Shown piece after piece: positions 7,464-16,522 of a stretch of DNA of 64,000 bases. Source of the stretch: Micromonospora parva. GTDB taxonomy: Bacteria; Actinomycetota; Actinomycetes; Mycobacteriales; Micromonosporaceae. The notes under the pieces were generated by a model. The model worked only from the letters and a program-made list of their open reading frames with translations, was not told the DNA's origin and did no database searches. A program made the translations under genes and the position numbers. Within the stretch, counting starts at the first letter, position 1. Each line of letters begins with the position of its first letter. The DNA lies in the NCBI RefSeq assembly GCF_000718515.1, contig NZ_JNZS01000003.1, positions 259,703-323,702 of the forward strand, in the 5' to 3' direction.

Positions 7464-10088
7464 GTGGCCAGCATCGACGACGCCGTACGGACCGAGGCCC
7501 CCCGCCCCCGGTCCCGGCTGCGCGGCGGGCTGGTGACCGTCGGCACGGTGGCCGCGCTGCTGGCTGCCATGGGGTTGACAGTCCTCGGGTTGGGCGCGGC
7601 GGACAACGCGGTGGCCAACTACGACGCGAGCTCCTGGTTGTGGAGTGCGGCGCGCAGCGAGCTGGCCCGGGTCAACGGGGTCACCGCCCGGGTGGACACC
7701 CGCACCGAGATCCCCGGTGCCCGGCAACATCCGATGCAGATCACCCAGACCGACCGGCTGCTGATCCTGCGTGACCTGCAGACGGGGCAGGTCAGCTCAC
7801 TGGATCTGGCCACCCTCCAGCTCAGCGCGACCACCCGGACCACTCCTGGCCTGGGGGTGAGTGTGGCCCTGCACGAGGACGCGGCGTTCGTCGTCGATGC
7901 CGTGCAGGGCATCGTCCGGCAGCTCGACCCGCGATCGTTGACCCCGGTCGGTGAGCCGGTGCGCTATCCGCCGGGCATCGCCGGCGGCACCTTCGACGGT
8001 GCGGGTCGGCTCTGGATCGCGGTGCCCAGCGAGGGCACCGTCTCGGCGATCACCGCTGCTAAGCTGCCGTCCGCGCCGGCGTCGGCCGCGCCGGCGGGCA
8101 CCGGGCTCAGCCCGCAGCGGGTCGAGTCGTACGACGTCGCCGACGCCAGCCACGAGCTGGTGGTCTCCACCCTGGACGACGGGGTGGCGGTGCTCGACCG
8201 GACGGCCGGCAAGCTGGTGCGGGTGCAGCACGGTGAGGTGCACCCGACGCCGCTGACGCTGTCCGGCCCGGCGGCGCTTCCCGCGCGTACCAGCGGTTCA
8301 CGGGTGCCGGTCACGGTGACCGCCGACCGGCGGGTGCTGCTGGTGGGTGACGGTGGGCAGGAGAGCGCGTTCACAGTGCCGGGTGAGGGGGGTCGGCTCA
8401 GCCCGGCGGTGGCCTGGGCGGACCGGTTCTACTGCGCCGACGAGGCCACCGGCATGATCTACTCCTTCGACGCGGCGGGTCAGCTGGTCGAGACCATCCG
8501 GGGGCGGGCCAACGGGCCGCTGGAGCTGGAGGTCCGGGAGAATCACCTGTTCATCAACTCCCCCGACTCGGCGACCGCCCGGGTGGTGGACGACAAGCAC
8601 CAGGTGCGCGAGGTCAACAAGTACGCCAACGATGTGCTCGGCGGCGACCCGCCGCCGGTCCCACCGCCGCCGCCCCCACCGAAGAAGCCGCGGGTGGGCA
8701 AGCCGAGTGCGCCGCGCAGCGTCACGGCCGCCGCCGGTAACGCCCAGGCGCGGGTGAGTTGGCGGCCGGCCGCCGCCAACGGCGCCGAGATCATCAAGTA
8801 CGTGGTGGAGGGCGCCGGCCAACGCCTGCAGGTGGGCGCCAACCAGCGGGCGGTGGAGGTCAAGGGTCTGACCAACGGCGAGACGTACCGGTTCGCGGTG
8901 CACGCCGTCAACGCGAAGGGCGACGGCCCGGCGCGCAACAGCAACCCGGTGACGCCGACCGCCGCGGTCCCCGACCCGCCGGCGAGCGTCACCGCGCAGG
9001 AACGGCCCGACGGCACGGTGCTGGTGAAGTGGCCGGCGGCGAACGGGCAGGGCAACACCATCGCGAGGTACGCGGTGACGGCCAGTTCGGCGGGTTCGAA
9101 CGCGCCGGCTGGCGAGTCGACCAGGACGGAGCTGGTGGTGCCCGCCGGTGAGCTGGAGTACGGCACCCAGTACGCGTTCACAGTGGTGGCGGTCAACAGC
9201 AAGGGCGCCGGGTCGGCGGCGTCCCCGGTCAGCAACACGGTGGTGCCCTTCGCCGCGCCCGGTCGGCCGCTCAACCTGCGCGCCGGCACTGTCGCCAACC
9301 AGCCGGGTGCGGTGACGGTGCAGTGGGCGCCGGCCGAAGCCAACGGTCGGCCGGTGACGAAGTACCTGGTGGACGTCGGTGGGCGGGTCAGTGAGGTGAC
9401 CGACACCCGCACCACGGTGACCGGGCTGGGCAACGGCCAGAACGTCACAGTGAAGGTGAAGGCGGTCAACCAGGCCGGGCCGGGGCCGGAGGCCACCGCC
9501 ACCGCCCGGACGGTGGCCGAGCCACGGGTCACGGTGACCGGCTCGTCGTCGACCGCCACCGGGGCGACTGTGACGTTCACAGTGGACGCGGGCGGCGGTC
9601 AGGCCACCTGCTCGCTGAGCACGGCGGGCGAGCCGGCGAAGGCCGGGGCCTGCTCCAGCATCACGATGGCGGGCCTGACGCCGGGCACGAAGTACACGTT
9701 CACGGTGACGGCCACCAACGCCGCCGGTAAGGGCACGGCGCAGAAGGCCCAGAACACGCAGCCGCTGTACGGAATCGCTACCTGCAACAACGGGCCGGAC
9801 GGTGACCAGCGGACCTACTGCGACAAGGAGGTCGACGGCCGCAACGGCAACGAGGTCTTCAAGGTCACCCGGCAGGACAACGACCAGCAGGCCGGCTGGG
9901 CGAAACCCGGCACCCGGTTGAAGGCGTACTGCAAGAAGTCGGGCGAGAACGTCGACTCGTGGATCTACAACAACCAGAAGCAGAGCAACTGGTGGGTGCA
10001 GGTCGAGTTCAAGGGGAAGAACTACATCCCGTGGGCCTGGCTCAACCTGGAGGGCGGCGACACCATCAACGTCCTGCCCACCTGCTGA
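7464..10088 (+). CDS. Membrane-anchored extracellular fibronectin type III protein with N-terminal propeller-like region
   Basis: 874 residues from the GTG at 7464, chosen because GGGAGG at 7449-7454 sits ideally upstream; an upstream GTG at 7350 lacks a site. A membrane helix or signal anchor is at ~21-42. Residues ~60-395 repeat short beta strands around 'V.D...G.V..LDP', resembling a beta-propeller. A Pro-rich hinge (~395-408) leads to FN3 domains at ~412-500, ~502-596 and ~598-685, a fourth FN3-like unit at ~686-768, and a Cys/Trp-rich C-terminal domain of ~105 residues (four cysteines) that looks SH3-like. It is followed 27 bases later by MoxR, an arrangement recurrent in actinobacteria, so it is probably a client or partner of that system at the cell surface. 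Confidence 0.85.
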   Translation: MASIDDAVRTEAPRPRSRLRGGLVTVGTVAALLAAMGLTVLGLGAADNAVANYDASSWLWSAARSELARVNGVTARVDTRTEIPGARQHPMQITQTDRLLILRDLQTGQVSSLDLATLQLSATTRTTPGLGVSVALHEDAAFVVDAVQGIVRQLDPRSLTPVGEPVRYPPGIAGGTFDGAGRLWIAVPSEGTVSAITAAKLPSAPASAAPAGTGLSPQRVESYDVADASHELVVSTLDDGVAVLDRTAGKLVRVQHGEVHPTPLTLSGPAALPARTSGSRVPVTVTADRRVLLVGDGGQESAFTVPGEGGRLSPAVAWADRFYCADEATGMIYSFDAAGQLVETIRGRANGPLELEVRENHLFINSPDSATARVVDDKHQVREVNKYANDVLGGDPPPVPPPPPPPKKPRVGKPSAPRSVTAAAGNAQARVSWRPAAANGAEIIKYVVEGAGQRLQVGANQRAVEVKGLTNGETYRFAVHAVNAKGDGPARNSNPVTPTAAVPDPPASVTAQERPDGTVLVKWPAANGQGNTIARYAVTASSAGSNAPAGESTRTELVVPAGELEYGTQYAFTVVAVNSKGAGSAASPVSNTVVPFAAPGRPLNLRAGTVANQPGAVTVQWAPAEANGRPVTKYLVDVGGRVSEVTDTRTTVTGLGNGQNVTVKVKAVNQAGPGPEATATARTVAEPRVTVTGSSSTATGATVTFTVDAGGGQATCSLSTAGEPAKAGACSSITMAGLTPGTKYTFTVTATNAAGKGTAQKAQNTQPLYGIATCNNGPDGDQRTYCDKEVDGRNGNEVFKVTRQDNDQQAGWAKPGTRLKAYCKKSGENVDSWIYNNQKQSNWWVQVEFKGKNYIPWAWLNLEGGDTINVLPTC

Positions 10089-10115
10089 ACCACCAGGCGA
10101 GGAGCACCACCGACC

Positions 10116-11111
10116 GTGAACACCCACGAGCCGCTCACCCAACCGGAGGTGCAGGGTTTCGCCGCCCTGGCCGCCCGGCTGGCCGAGAACGTCAACGCGG
10201 TGGTGCTCGGCAAGCCGCAGGTGGTGCGGCTGGCGCTGACCGCTTTGTTCGCCCAGGGTCACGTGCTGCTGGAGGACGTGCCCGGGGTCGGTAAGACGAC
10301 CCTGGCGCGGGCCATCGCCGCCACCGTGAAGGGTGAGTGGCGGCGCATCCAGTTCACCCCCGACCTGCTCCCCTCGGACGTGTCCGGCGTGACGATCTTC
10401 AACCAGGCGACCCGGGACTTCGAGTTCCACCCGGGGCCGGTCTTCGCCAACATCGTCATCGCCGACGAGATCAACCGGGCGTCGCCGAAGACGCAGTCGG
10501 CGCTGCTGGAGGTGATGGAGGAACGGACTGTCACTGTGGACGGGGTCCGGCACCCGGTGCCGTCGCCGTTCCTGGTGGTGGCCACGCAGAACCCGGTGGA
10601 GATGGACGGCACCTATCGGCTGCCCGAGGCGCAACTGGACCGTTTCCTGGTGAAGCTCTCCGTGGGGTACCCGGACGAGGCGGTCGAGGTCGAGGTGCTG
10701 CGCGGGGCTACCGTGCGGTCCCCGGAGGCGCTCGCCCCGGTTACCGACACCGCCACCGTCGGCGAGATGGTGCGGATGGCCCGTCGGGTGCACATCGCCG
10801 AGCCGCTCTACGCGTACGCGGTCCGGCTGGCCGCCGCCACCCGCACCCACCCGCAGGTGCGCGTCGGGGTCAGCCCCCGGGGCGTGATCGCGTTGACCCG
10901 GGCGGCGTGCGCGTACGCGTTGATCGACGGGCGGGGCTGGATCATGCCGGAGGACCTCAAGGCGCTCGCCGAGGCGGTGTTCGCGCACCGGCTGTTGCTC
11001 ACCCCGGACGCCCAGGTGCGCGGGATGACCGCCGCGGAGGTGCTGCGCCAGGCCGTGGCCTCGGTGCCGGTGCCGCTGCCGTCGGGGCAACCCGCTCCGG
11101 TGCAGGGCTGA
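10116..11111 (+). CDS. MoxR family AAA+ ATPase
   Basis: 331 residues, GTG start with GGCGAGGAG upstream. Walker A is VPGVGKTTL (~55), Walker B VIADEINRA (~117), followed by the MoxR-typical SPKTQSALLEVMEE and sensor I ATQNP. C-terminal lid helices contain the SPRG motif (~249). MoxR proteins act as chaperone-like ATPases in maturation of envelope or secreted complexes, usually with DUF58 (vWA-like) and transglutaminase-like membrane proteins, exactly the two genes that follow. Cytoplasmic. Confidence 0.95.
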   Translation: MNTHEPLTQPEVQGFAALAARLAENVNAVVLGKPQVVRLALTALFAQGHVLLEDVPGVGKTTLARAIAATVKGEWRRIQFTPDLLPSDVSGVTIFNQATRDFEFHPGPVFANIVIADEINRASPKTQSALLEVMEERTVTVDGVRHPVPSPFLVVATQNPVEMDGTYRLPEAQLDRFLVKLSVGYPDEAVEVEVLRGATVRSPEALAPVTDTATVGEMVRMARRVHIAEPLYAYAVRLAAATRTHPQVRVGVSPRGVIALTRAACAYALIDGRGWIMPEDLKALAEAVFAHRLLLTPDAQVRGMTAAEVLRQAVASVPVPLPSGQPAPVQG

Positions 11112-11125
11112 CCGGCAGCAGCGCG

Positions 11126-12298
11126 ATGGGGATCACCGCCCGTGGGGTCGGGCTGCTCGTCGCCGCCGTGGTGCTGCTGGCGGCGGGTTTCCGGTTCGCG
11201 TACCCCGAGTTGACGTTGCTCGGCGCGGCGGCCGGAGCGGCCGTGGGCTACGCCGCGCTGGTCGCGGCGTGGCGGCCCCGGCTGGCGGTGACCCGCCGTG
11301 CGGACCCGGACCGGGTGGCCCGTGGCGAGCCGGCGAGCATGACGTTGACCGTGCGTAACACCGGCCGCCTGCGATCGGCGAACCTGCTGGCCGAGGACCG
11401 GTGCGGGGAGCGGACCGTGCCGGTGCCGGTGTTGCGGCTACGGCCCGGCCGGGACACCGAGGTCCGCTACGACGTGCCGACCGACCGTCGTGGGGTGGTG
11501 CCGGTCGGCCCGTTGCGGGTGACCCGGCGCGACCCGCTGGGGTTGGTGGCGCTGGCCCGCCCGTACGGTGCGACGGTGCCGGTCTGGGTGCACCCCCGGG
11601 TTCATCCGCTGGCGGCGGTGCCCACCGGCGCGGGGCGCAGCCTCGACGGTCGGGTGGACGGGGTCCCGCACGGGTCGATCACGTTCGACTCGTTGCGGGA
11701 GTACGTGGTCGGTGACGAGCTGCGCCGGGTGCACTGGCGCACCAGCGCCCGGGTGGGTGAGCTGATGGTGCGGGAGAACGTGGACACGAGTCTGCCGCGC
11801 CTGGTCGTCCTGCTGGACAACCGTGTGGCCGCGCATCCGGGGCGGGTCGGTGGGGTGGCGGAGTCGTTCGAGTCGGCGTGTGAGGCGGCGGCGTCGATCG
11901 TGACCGCCGCGCACCGCGCCGACCTGCCGGTGCTGTTGCTGCTGGCCGCCGGGGAGCCGGCGCAGGTCACGACGCCCGACGGCGAGGGCGACGGCGCGCT
12001 CGGGCCGCTGGACCGGCTGGCCGCCGCCGAGCTGTCCGGCGATGGTGCGGCGGTGCGCGCGGCCACCACCCGGCTGCGGCAGGACCGGCTGGGCGACACG
12101 CTGATCTTCCTGACCGGGCCGGGTGGCCGGGAGGAGTTGGGGCACGTCGGGGCGCTGCGGGGGGCGTACCCGTCGGTGGTGGTCGGGGTGTTCGGCGCGG
12201 CCGAGCCGACGCCGCCGGGCACCGCCGGCCTGGTGGTCGTCGATGCGGCGGACGGCGCGCAGTTCGCCGCCGAGTGGGACGGGGTACGCCGGTGGTGA
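11126..12298 (+). CDS. DUF58 domain membrane protein
   Basis: 390 residues from ATG 11126, 14 bases after the moxR stop. Two membrane helices lie at ~5-45. The hallmark DUF58 segment, GSITFDSLREYVVGDELRRVHWRTSAR, is at ~185-210, preceded by a beta-sandwich region with DRRGVVPVGPLRVTRRDPLG. The remaining ~170 residues resemble a von Willebrand A-type fold and end with a short Trp tail. DUF58 proteins are the standard partners of MoxR ATPases. The stop overlaps the next start (GTGA), so it is translationally coupled to the TgpA-like gene. Confidence 0.93.
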   Translation: MGITARGVGLLVAAVVLLAAGFRFAYPELTLLGAAAGAAVGYAALVAAWRPRLAVTRRADPDRVARGEPASMTLTVRNTGRLRSANLLAEDRCGERTVPVPVLRLRPGRDTEVRYDVPTDRRGVVPVGPLRVTRRDPLGLVALARPYGATVPVWVHPRVHPLAAVPTGAGRSLDGRVDGVPHGSITFDSLREYVVGDELRRVHWRTSARVGELMVRENVDTSLPRLVVLLDNRVAAHPGRVGGVAESFESACEAAASIVTAAHRADLPVLLLLAAGEPAQVTTPDGEGDGALGPLDRLAAAELSGDGAAVRAATTRLRQDRLGDTLIFLTGPGGREELGHVGALRGAYPSVVVGVFGAAEPTPPGTAGLVVVDAADGAQFAAEWDGVRRW

Positions 12299-14580
12299 CG
12301 GGTGCCGCGCGGGTGCTGCGGGCGGCGGTTCTGCCGCTGGCGCTGATCGGGCTGACCGCGCTCGCCGGGGTGGTGCTCGGTCGGGTGTACGCCGGTGGCC
12401 TGCTGACCTGGCTGGTCGTCGGCGCGGCGGCGGGTTCGGTGCTGGTCAGTGTGGCCGCGCGGCGGCTGCCGTCCTGGCTGGTGGCGCCGGTGTCGGTGGC
12501 CGCGATGGCCGGTTGGACACTGTGGTCGCTGCGGCTGGCCGCCACCCGCGCCGACGTGCCGGGCGGCCTGCTGGAGGTCACCGCGGACGCCGCCCGCAAC
12601 GGCATTCCCCGGCTGCTCACCGCGATGATCCCGGTGGAGCCCACACCGGACACGGTGCTGGTTCCCGTCGTGGCCGCTTGGCTGGCCGGGTTGGCCGGCG
12701 CGGAGGTGGCGCTGCGCACGGGCCGGGTGCTGCTGGGTTATCTGCCGGCGGCGGGGCTCTACGCCGCCGCCCTGTACGTGGTGGGCCCGAACGCCGAACC
12801 GGCGGTGGGGTCGACGGTGGCGTTCGTCGCGGTCGCGGCGGTGGGCCTGGCGACCCCGACCCGGGCGGCGGCGTCGGGCGGCGATCCGACCGCCGAGCTG
12901 ACCCCCCGGGTACGGGCGGCGGTGCGGTTGCGGCTGGCCGCCAGCGCGGCGCTCGGGGTGGCTCTGGTGGTCGGGTCGGTGGCGCTGCTCGGCCCGGTCG
13001 TCGCCGGGCAGGTCGACGGCCGGCCGGTGGACCCGCGCCGGTACGTGGAGCCGCCGCAGGTGCAGACGCTCGACGAGAACCCGTTGATCCGGATCTCCGG
13101 CTGGGCGCTGCACCCGGAGCAGAAGCTCCTCGACGTGAGCACGGAACGCCCTGACGCGCCGCCCGACACCGACGCAGCGGCGGACACCTCGCCCGGTGTG
13201 CGGATCCGCTTGGCGGTGCTCAGTGACTACGACGGGGTGACCTGGCGCGTCGGCGCGACGTACCGCAACGCCGGCCGGATCCTGCCGGCCGCGACCGCCG
13301 CCCGCGACAGCACGGTGCGCACGGTCCGGCAGCGGATCAGCGTGGCCGAGCTGACCGGCCGGTTGCTGCCGGCCGTGGCGACGCCCCGGGAGGTCAGCGG
13401 GGCGCGGGTGGCGTACGACCCGGCGAGCGGGACGTTGATCCGGCCGGAGGGGCTGGCGCCGGGGCTGCGGTACACGGTGACCTCCGCCGAGGAGCGCCCG
13501 GACCTGAACCTGTTGGCTACCGCGAACGTGCCCGCCGGTGGTGAGGTGGCCCGGGTGCTGCGGGTGGCGGACGGGGTGCCGGACCCGATGCGCCGGCTGG
13601 CCGGGCAGCTGGCTGAGGAGAACGGCGCGCCGTTCGCGCGGGCGTCGGCGATCGAGCAGTTCCTGGCCGAGCACTACCGGGTGGTGGCGGACGCGCCGAG
13701 CGGGCACGCGTACCCGAATCTGGGTTTCTTCCTGTTCGGGCCGCGCAACGGCGGCGGGCAGGAGGGCACCTCGGAGCAGTTCGCGGCGGCGTTCGCGGTC
13801 CTCGGCCGGCTCTGCGGGCTGCCTACCCGGGTGGTGGTGGGTTTCCGGACCAGCGGGCAGGGGCCGGTGCTGGCCGGTGACGCGTACGCCTGGCCGGAGG
13901 TGCTCTTCGACGGGTTGGGCTGGGTGTCGTTCGACCCGCTGCCCCGCCCGAACGACGAGCCGAGGCCGGTGGAGGAGGATTTCCGCCCGACGCCGGAGGA
14001 CCCGCCGCCGTCGGAGGCGCCCGCGCCGACCGCGGAGCCGAGCGCCTCACCGGAACCGGTGACCGCCGCCGATGTCCCGTCCGGCCGCGACGGGGTCTCC
14101 ACGCCGGTGCTGGTCGCCGCCGGCAGCGGTGGTCTGTTGCTGGTGGTGGGGGCGTTCCTGCTCACCCTGTTGGCGATGCGCCGCTCCCTCACCCGCGGTC
14201 GGCTCGTGCGGGGCGACCCCGGTCAGCGCATCGCCGGCGCCTGGCGGGAGGTCACCGACGCGCTCCGGCTGGCCGGGAGGCCGGTCGGCGACGACCTGGC
14301 CGCGACCGAGGTCGCCGGGCACGCCCGTCAGGCGCTCACCGACACCGGGGCGGGCGGGTTCGGCGGCGGCACCGACGGGCCGGCCGTCGACGAGCTGGCG
14401 GCCCTGCTCAACCGGGTGGGTTTCGCACCGGGTGCCGCAACAGCGGACCAGGCCGCCCGGGCCGCCGAGGTCGCCACCGCGTACGTGACCACCCTGCGCT
14501 CGGCGCGCCCCTGGTGGCGCCGTCTGCTGTGGTCGGTGCATCCCGCCCCGCTCCGCCGCGCCCGCCGCTCCCCACGGTGA
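12295..14580 (+). CDS. TgpA-like membrane protein (DUF3488/transglutaminase fold) with substituted catalytic residues
   Basis: 761 residues; the GTG at 12295 overlaps the DUF58 stop by four bases. Five or six N-terminal helices (~5-240) are followed by a large external part with a transglutaminase-like domain at ~440-560 and a further helix at ~600-625 before a cytoplasmic tail. In the core, where active transglutaminases have G-x-C-x-x-F-A, this protein has GTSEQFAAAF, and where HAW is expected it has YAW; so the nucleophile and the general-base histidine appear replaced by Ser and Tyr. Other hallmarks (GLPTRVVVGF, LGWVSFDPLP) are intact. It may be a non-catalytic binding domain. Last gene of the MoxR-DUF58-TgpA unit. 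Confidence 0.9.
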   Translation: MTGAARVLRAAVLPLALIGLTALAGVVLGRVYAGGLLTWLVVGAAAGSVLVSVAARRLPSWLVAPVSVAAMAGWTLWSLRLAATRADVPGGLLEVTADAARNGIPRLLTAMIPVEPTPDTVLVPVVAAWLAGLAGAEVALRTGRVLLGYLPAAGLYAAALYVVGPNAEPAVGSTVAFVAVAAVGLATPTRAAASGGDPTAELTPRVRAAVRLRLAASAALGVALVVGSVALLGPVVAGQVDGRPVDPRRYVEPPQVQTLDENPLIRISGWALHPEQKLLDVSTERPDAPPDTDAAADTSPGVRIRLAVLSDYDGVTWRVGATYRNAGRILPAATAARDSTVRTVRQRISVAELTGRLLPAVATPREVSGARVAYDPASGTLIRPEGLAPGLRYTVTSAEERPDLNLLATANVPAGGEVARVLRVADGVPDPMRRLAGQLAEENGAPFARASAIEQFLAEHYRVVADAPSGHAYPNLGFFLFGPRNGGGQEGTSEQFAAAFAVLGRLCGLPTRVVVGFRTSGQGPVLAGDAYAWPEVLFDGLGWVSFDPLPRPNDEPRPVEEDFRPTPEDPPPSEAPAPTAEPSASPEPVTAADVPSGRDGVSTPVLVAAGSGGLLLVVGAFLLTLLAMRRSLTRGRLVRGDPGQRIAGAWREVTDALRLAGRPVGDDLAATEVAGHARQALTDTGAGGFGGGTDGPAVDELAALLNRVGFAPGAATADQAARAAEVATAYVTTLRSARPWWRRLLWSVHPAPLRRARRSPR

Positions 14581-14596
14581 TCGAAAACGTAGCGGG

Positions 14597-15388
14597 TCAG
14601 GCGGTCAGCCGGCGGACGAGTTTGCGCATGCCGGCCTGCCAACCGTCCGGGTCCTCGGCGCGGCGGCGCGCGTAGTCGGCGACCTCGGGGTGCGGAAGGA
14701 TCAGGAAACGTTCCTCGGCCAGCCCGGCGATGGCCGCCTCGGCGACCTGGTCCGGGGTGAGCACCGCGCCGGACGCGGCGACCACCCGGGCGCCGAGGTG
14801 GCCGTCGGCGAGCCCGTCGGCGAGCATCGGGGTGTCCACCCCCTGGGGGCAGAGGGCGCTGACCCGGATGCCCCGGTCCCGGTAGGTGATGGCCAACCAC
14901 TCCGCGAAGCCCACCGAGGCGTGTTTCGTCGCGGTGTACGCGGCGTCGCCCACCGCGGTCAGCACACCCGCCGCGGAGCAGGTGTGCAGCAGGTACCCGC
15001 CGCCTCGGGCGAGCATGCCGGGCAGCACCGCGCGGGCCGAGTAGACGTGGGCCAGCACGTTGACCCGCCAGGCCTGGTCCCAACCGGTGTCGTCGACCTC
15101 CACTCCCCCGCCGGTGGTCACTCCCGCGTTGGCGCAGAACAGGTCGATCCGGCCGTACCGCTGCTCGGTGTCGGCGACCAGCGCGCGGACCTGCTCCTCG
15201 TCGGTGACGTCGACGGCGTGGGCGTGCGCGACCGGGCCGATGCCCTCGGCGACCGCGCGGGCCGCGTCGGCGTCCAGGTCGGCGACCACCACGGCCGCGG
15301 CTCCCTCGGCGGCGAACCGGCGGGACAGCGCGGCGCCGATGCCGCCGGCCCCGCCGGTGACCACGACGATCCGGTCGGTGAGGTTCAC
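14597..15388 (-). CDS. Short-chain dehydrogenase/reductase
   Basis: 263 residues from GTG 15388, which overlaps the stop of the upstream oxidoreductase (GTGA). Rossmann NAD(P)-binding motif TGGAGGIG is at ~11-18, NAG at ~88, and the catalytic Ser plus YTATK (Tyr/Lys) at ~138-157. An acidic D at the end of strand 2 (VADLDAD) suggests NAD preference. Substrate cannot be told. Coupling with the F420-type oxidoreductase suggests a shared redox pathway. The 3' end converges on the TgpA-like gene with only 16 bases between stops. Confidence 0.93.
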   Translation of the reverse strand: MNLTDRIVVVTGGAGGIGAALSRRFAAEGAAAVVVADLDADAARAVAEGIGPVAHAHAVDVTDEEQVRALVADTEQRYGRIDLFCANAGVTTGGGVEVDDTGWDQAWRVNVLAHVYSARAVLPGMLARGGGYLLHTCSAAGVLTAVGDAAYTATKHASVGFAEWLAITYRDRGIRVSALCPQGVDTPMLADGLADGHLGARVVAASGAVLTPDQVAEAAIAGLAEERFLILPHPEVADYARRRAEDPDGWQAGMRKLVRRLTA

Positions 15389-16386
15389 GCGGACGCCTCC
15401 ACGAGGTTGGTGCCCAGTCGGGCGATGAGGCCCAGGAGCGCGGTCGCGCCACCGGCGGTGACCTCGGGGGTGGGCAGCAGCGCGATGATCGGCACGTCCA
15501 CCCCGTTGTCGGCGTAGCGGCGCACCTCGGCGCGGCACCGCTCCGGTGAGCCGTGCAGCACCAGCGCGTCGACCACCTCGTCGGGCACCGCCGCGTTGGC
15601 ACCGCGCCGGTCACCGGCGGCCCAGGCCGCCCACATCGGTGCGAGCGCCTCGTCGCGGCCGAGCCAGCGGTGGAAGTCGGCGTACGCGCCGACGGTGAGG
15701 TAGCTGGTGATGAGCCGGCGGCCCAGTGCCCGGGCGTACGCGGTGTCCTCGGTGGGGCAGACGAAGATCCGGGCGGCGACGTCGAAGTCGGCGCGGCGCT
15801 CGCCCAGCTCGGCGAGGGCACGCGGTACGTCGTCGGCGCTGAGCCAGTTGAGGATGACCCCGTCGGCCTCCGCGGCGGCCAGCCGGAGCATTCCCGGGCG
15901 CAGCGCGGCGAGCAGGATCTGTGGCGGCACCGCCGGCGGTCGTTCCAGCGTGAACCGGCGGACGGCGAACGTGTCGTAGACCTCGTCGACGGTCTCGCCG
16001 CGCAGCGCGGCGCGCAGGAAACGCAGCACGTCGCGGGTACGCCGGAACGGCTGGTCGAACGGCACGGCGTTCCAGTCCCGGACCAGCACCGGTGAGGACG
16101 CCCCGATGCCGAGCGAGAACCGGCCCGGCGCGGCCTCGGCCAGCGCCGCCGCGCTCATCGCGAGCAGCCCGGGACCCCTGGTGTAGACCGGGGTGATCGC
16201 GGTGCCCAGCCGCAGCCCGGGCTGCCAGGCGGCGGCGAGGGCCAGCGGGGTGAACGCGTCGGCCCCGGCGACCTCGGACGACCAGACGTCGGTGAACCCG
16301 GCCCGGTCCAGGGCCGCGTAGGCCGCGTCGTGCTGCGCCAGCGCGATCCCGCCCAGCGGCACGGTCATGCCCCATCGATTCGTCAC
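15385..16386 (-). CDS. LLM-class F420-dependent oxidoreductase
   Basis: 333 residues if started at GTG 16386 (VTNRWGMTVPLG), the form usual in this family; ATG 16368 is an alternative. The TIM-barrel luciferase-like pattern is clear: 'GFTDVWSSEVAGADAFTPLALAA', 'LRLGTAITPVYTRGP', 'FSLGIGASSPVLV..WN', 'ILLAALRPGMLRLAAAEADGVILNWL', typical of actinobacterial F420 enzymes rather than FMN luciferases. It overlaps the SDR downstream and is divergent from the ltrA-like gene with about 136 bp between starts. Likely cytoplasmic hydride transfer enzyme; substrate unknown. Confidence 0.9.
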   Translation of the reverse strand: MTNRWGMTVPLGGIALAQHDAAYAALDRAGFTDVWSSEVAGADAFTPLALAAAWQPGLRLGTAITPVYTRGPGLLAMSAAALAEAAPGRFSLGIGASSPVLVRDWNAVPFDQPFRRTRDVLRFLRAALRGETVDEVYDTFAVRRFTLERPPAVPPQILLAALRPGMLRLAAAEADGVILNWLSADDVPRALAELGERRADFDVAARIFVCPTEDTAYARALGRRLITSYLTVGAYADFHRWLGRDEALAPMWAAWAAGDRRGANAAVPDEVVDALVLHGSPERCRAEVRRYADNGVDVPIIALLPTPEVTAGGATALLGLIARLGTNLVEASA

Positions 16387-16522
16387 CGATCGATCGTGCC
16401 CGTTGACGACGGCCCGGGCAAGATCCCCGGGTTGGGCAGAATCGCCGGTTTCCGGCCGTGCGGCCCAGTGGGAGGTGCTACCACTTCGAGGTGGACCGGA
16501 CCGACGGCGCAGGCCGCTGACC

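Noticed and set aside
8298..11090. A 930-codon minus-strand open frame over the FN3 and MoxR genes
   Set aside because: It is antisense to well-supported genes, rich in Arg/His/Pro/Gly and has no recognisable domain, as expected for shadow frames at this GC content.
11602..13707. A 701-codon minus-strand frame over DUF58/TgpA
   Set aside because: Same reasons; the plus-strand frames carry clear family motifs and coupled starts.
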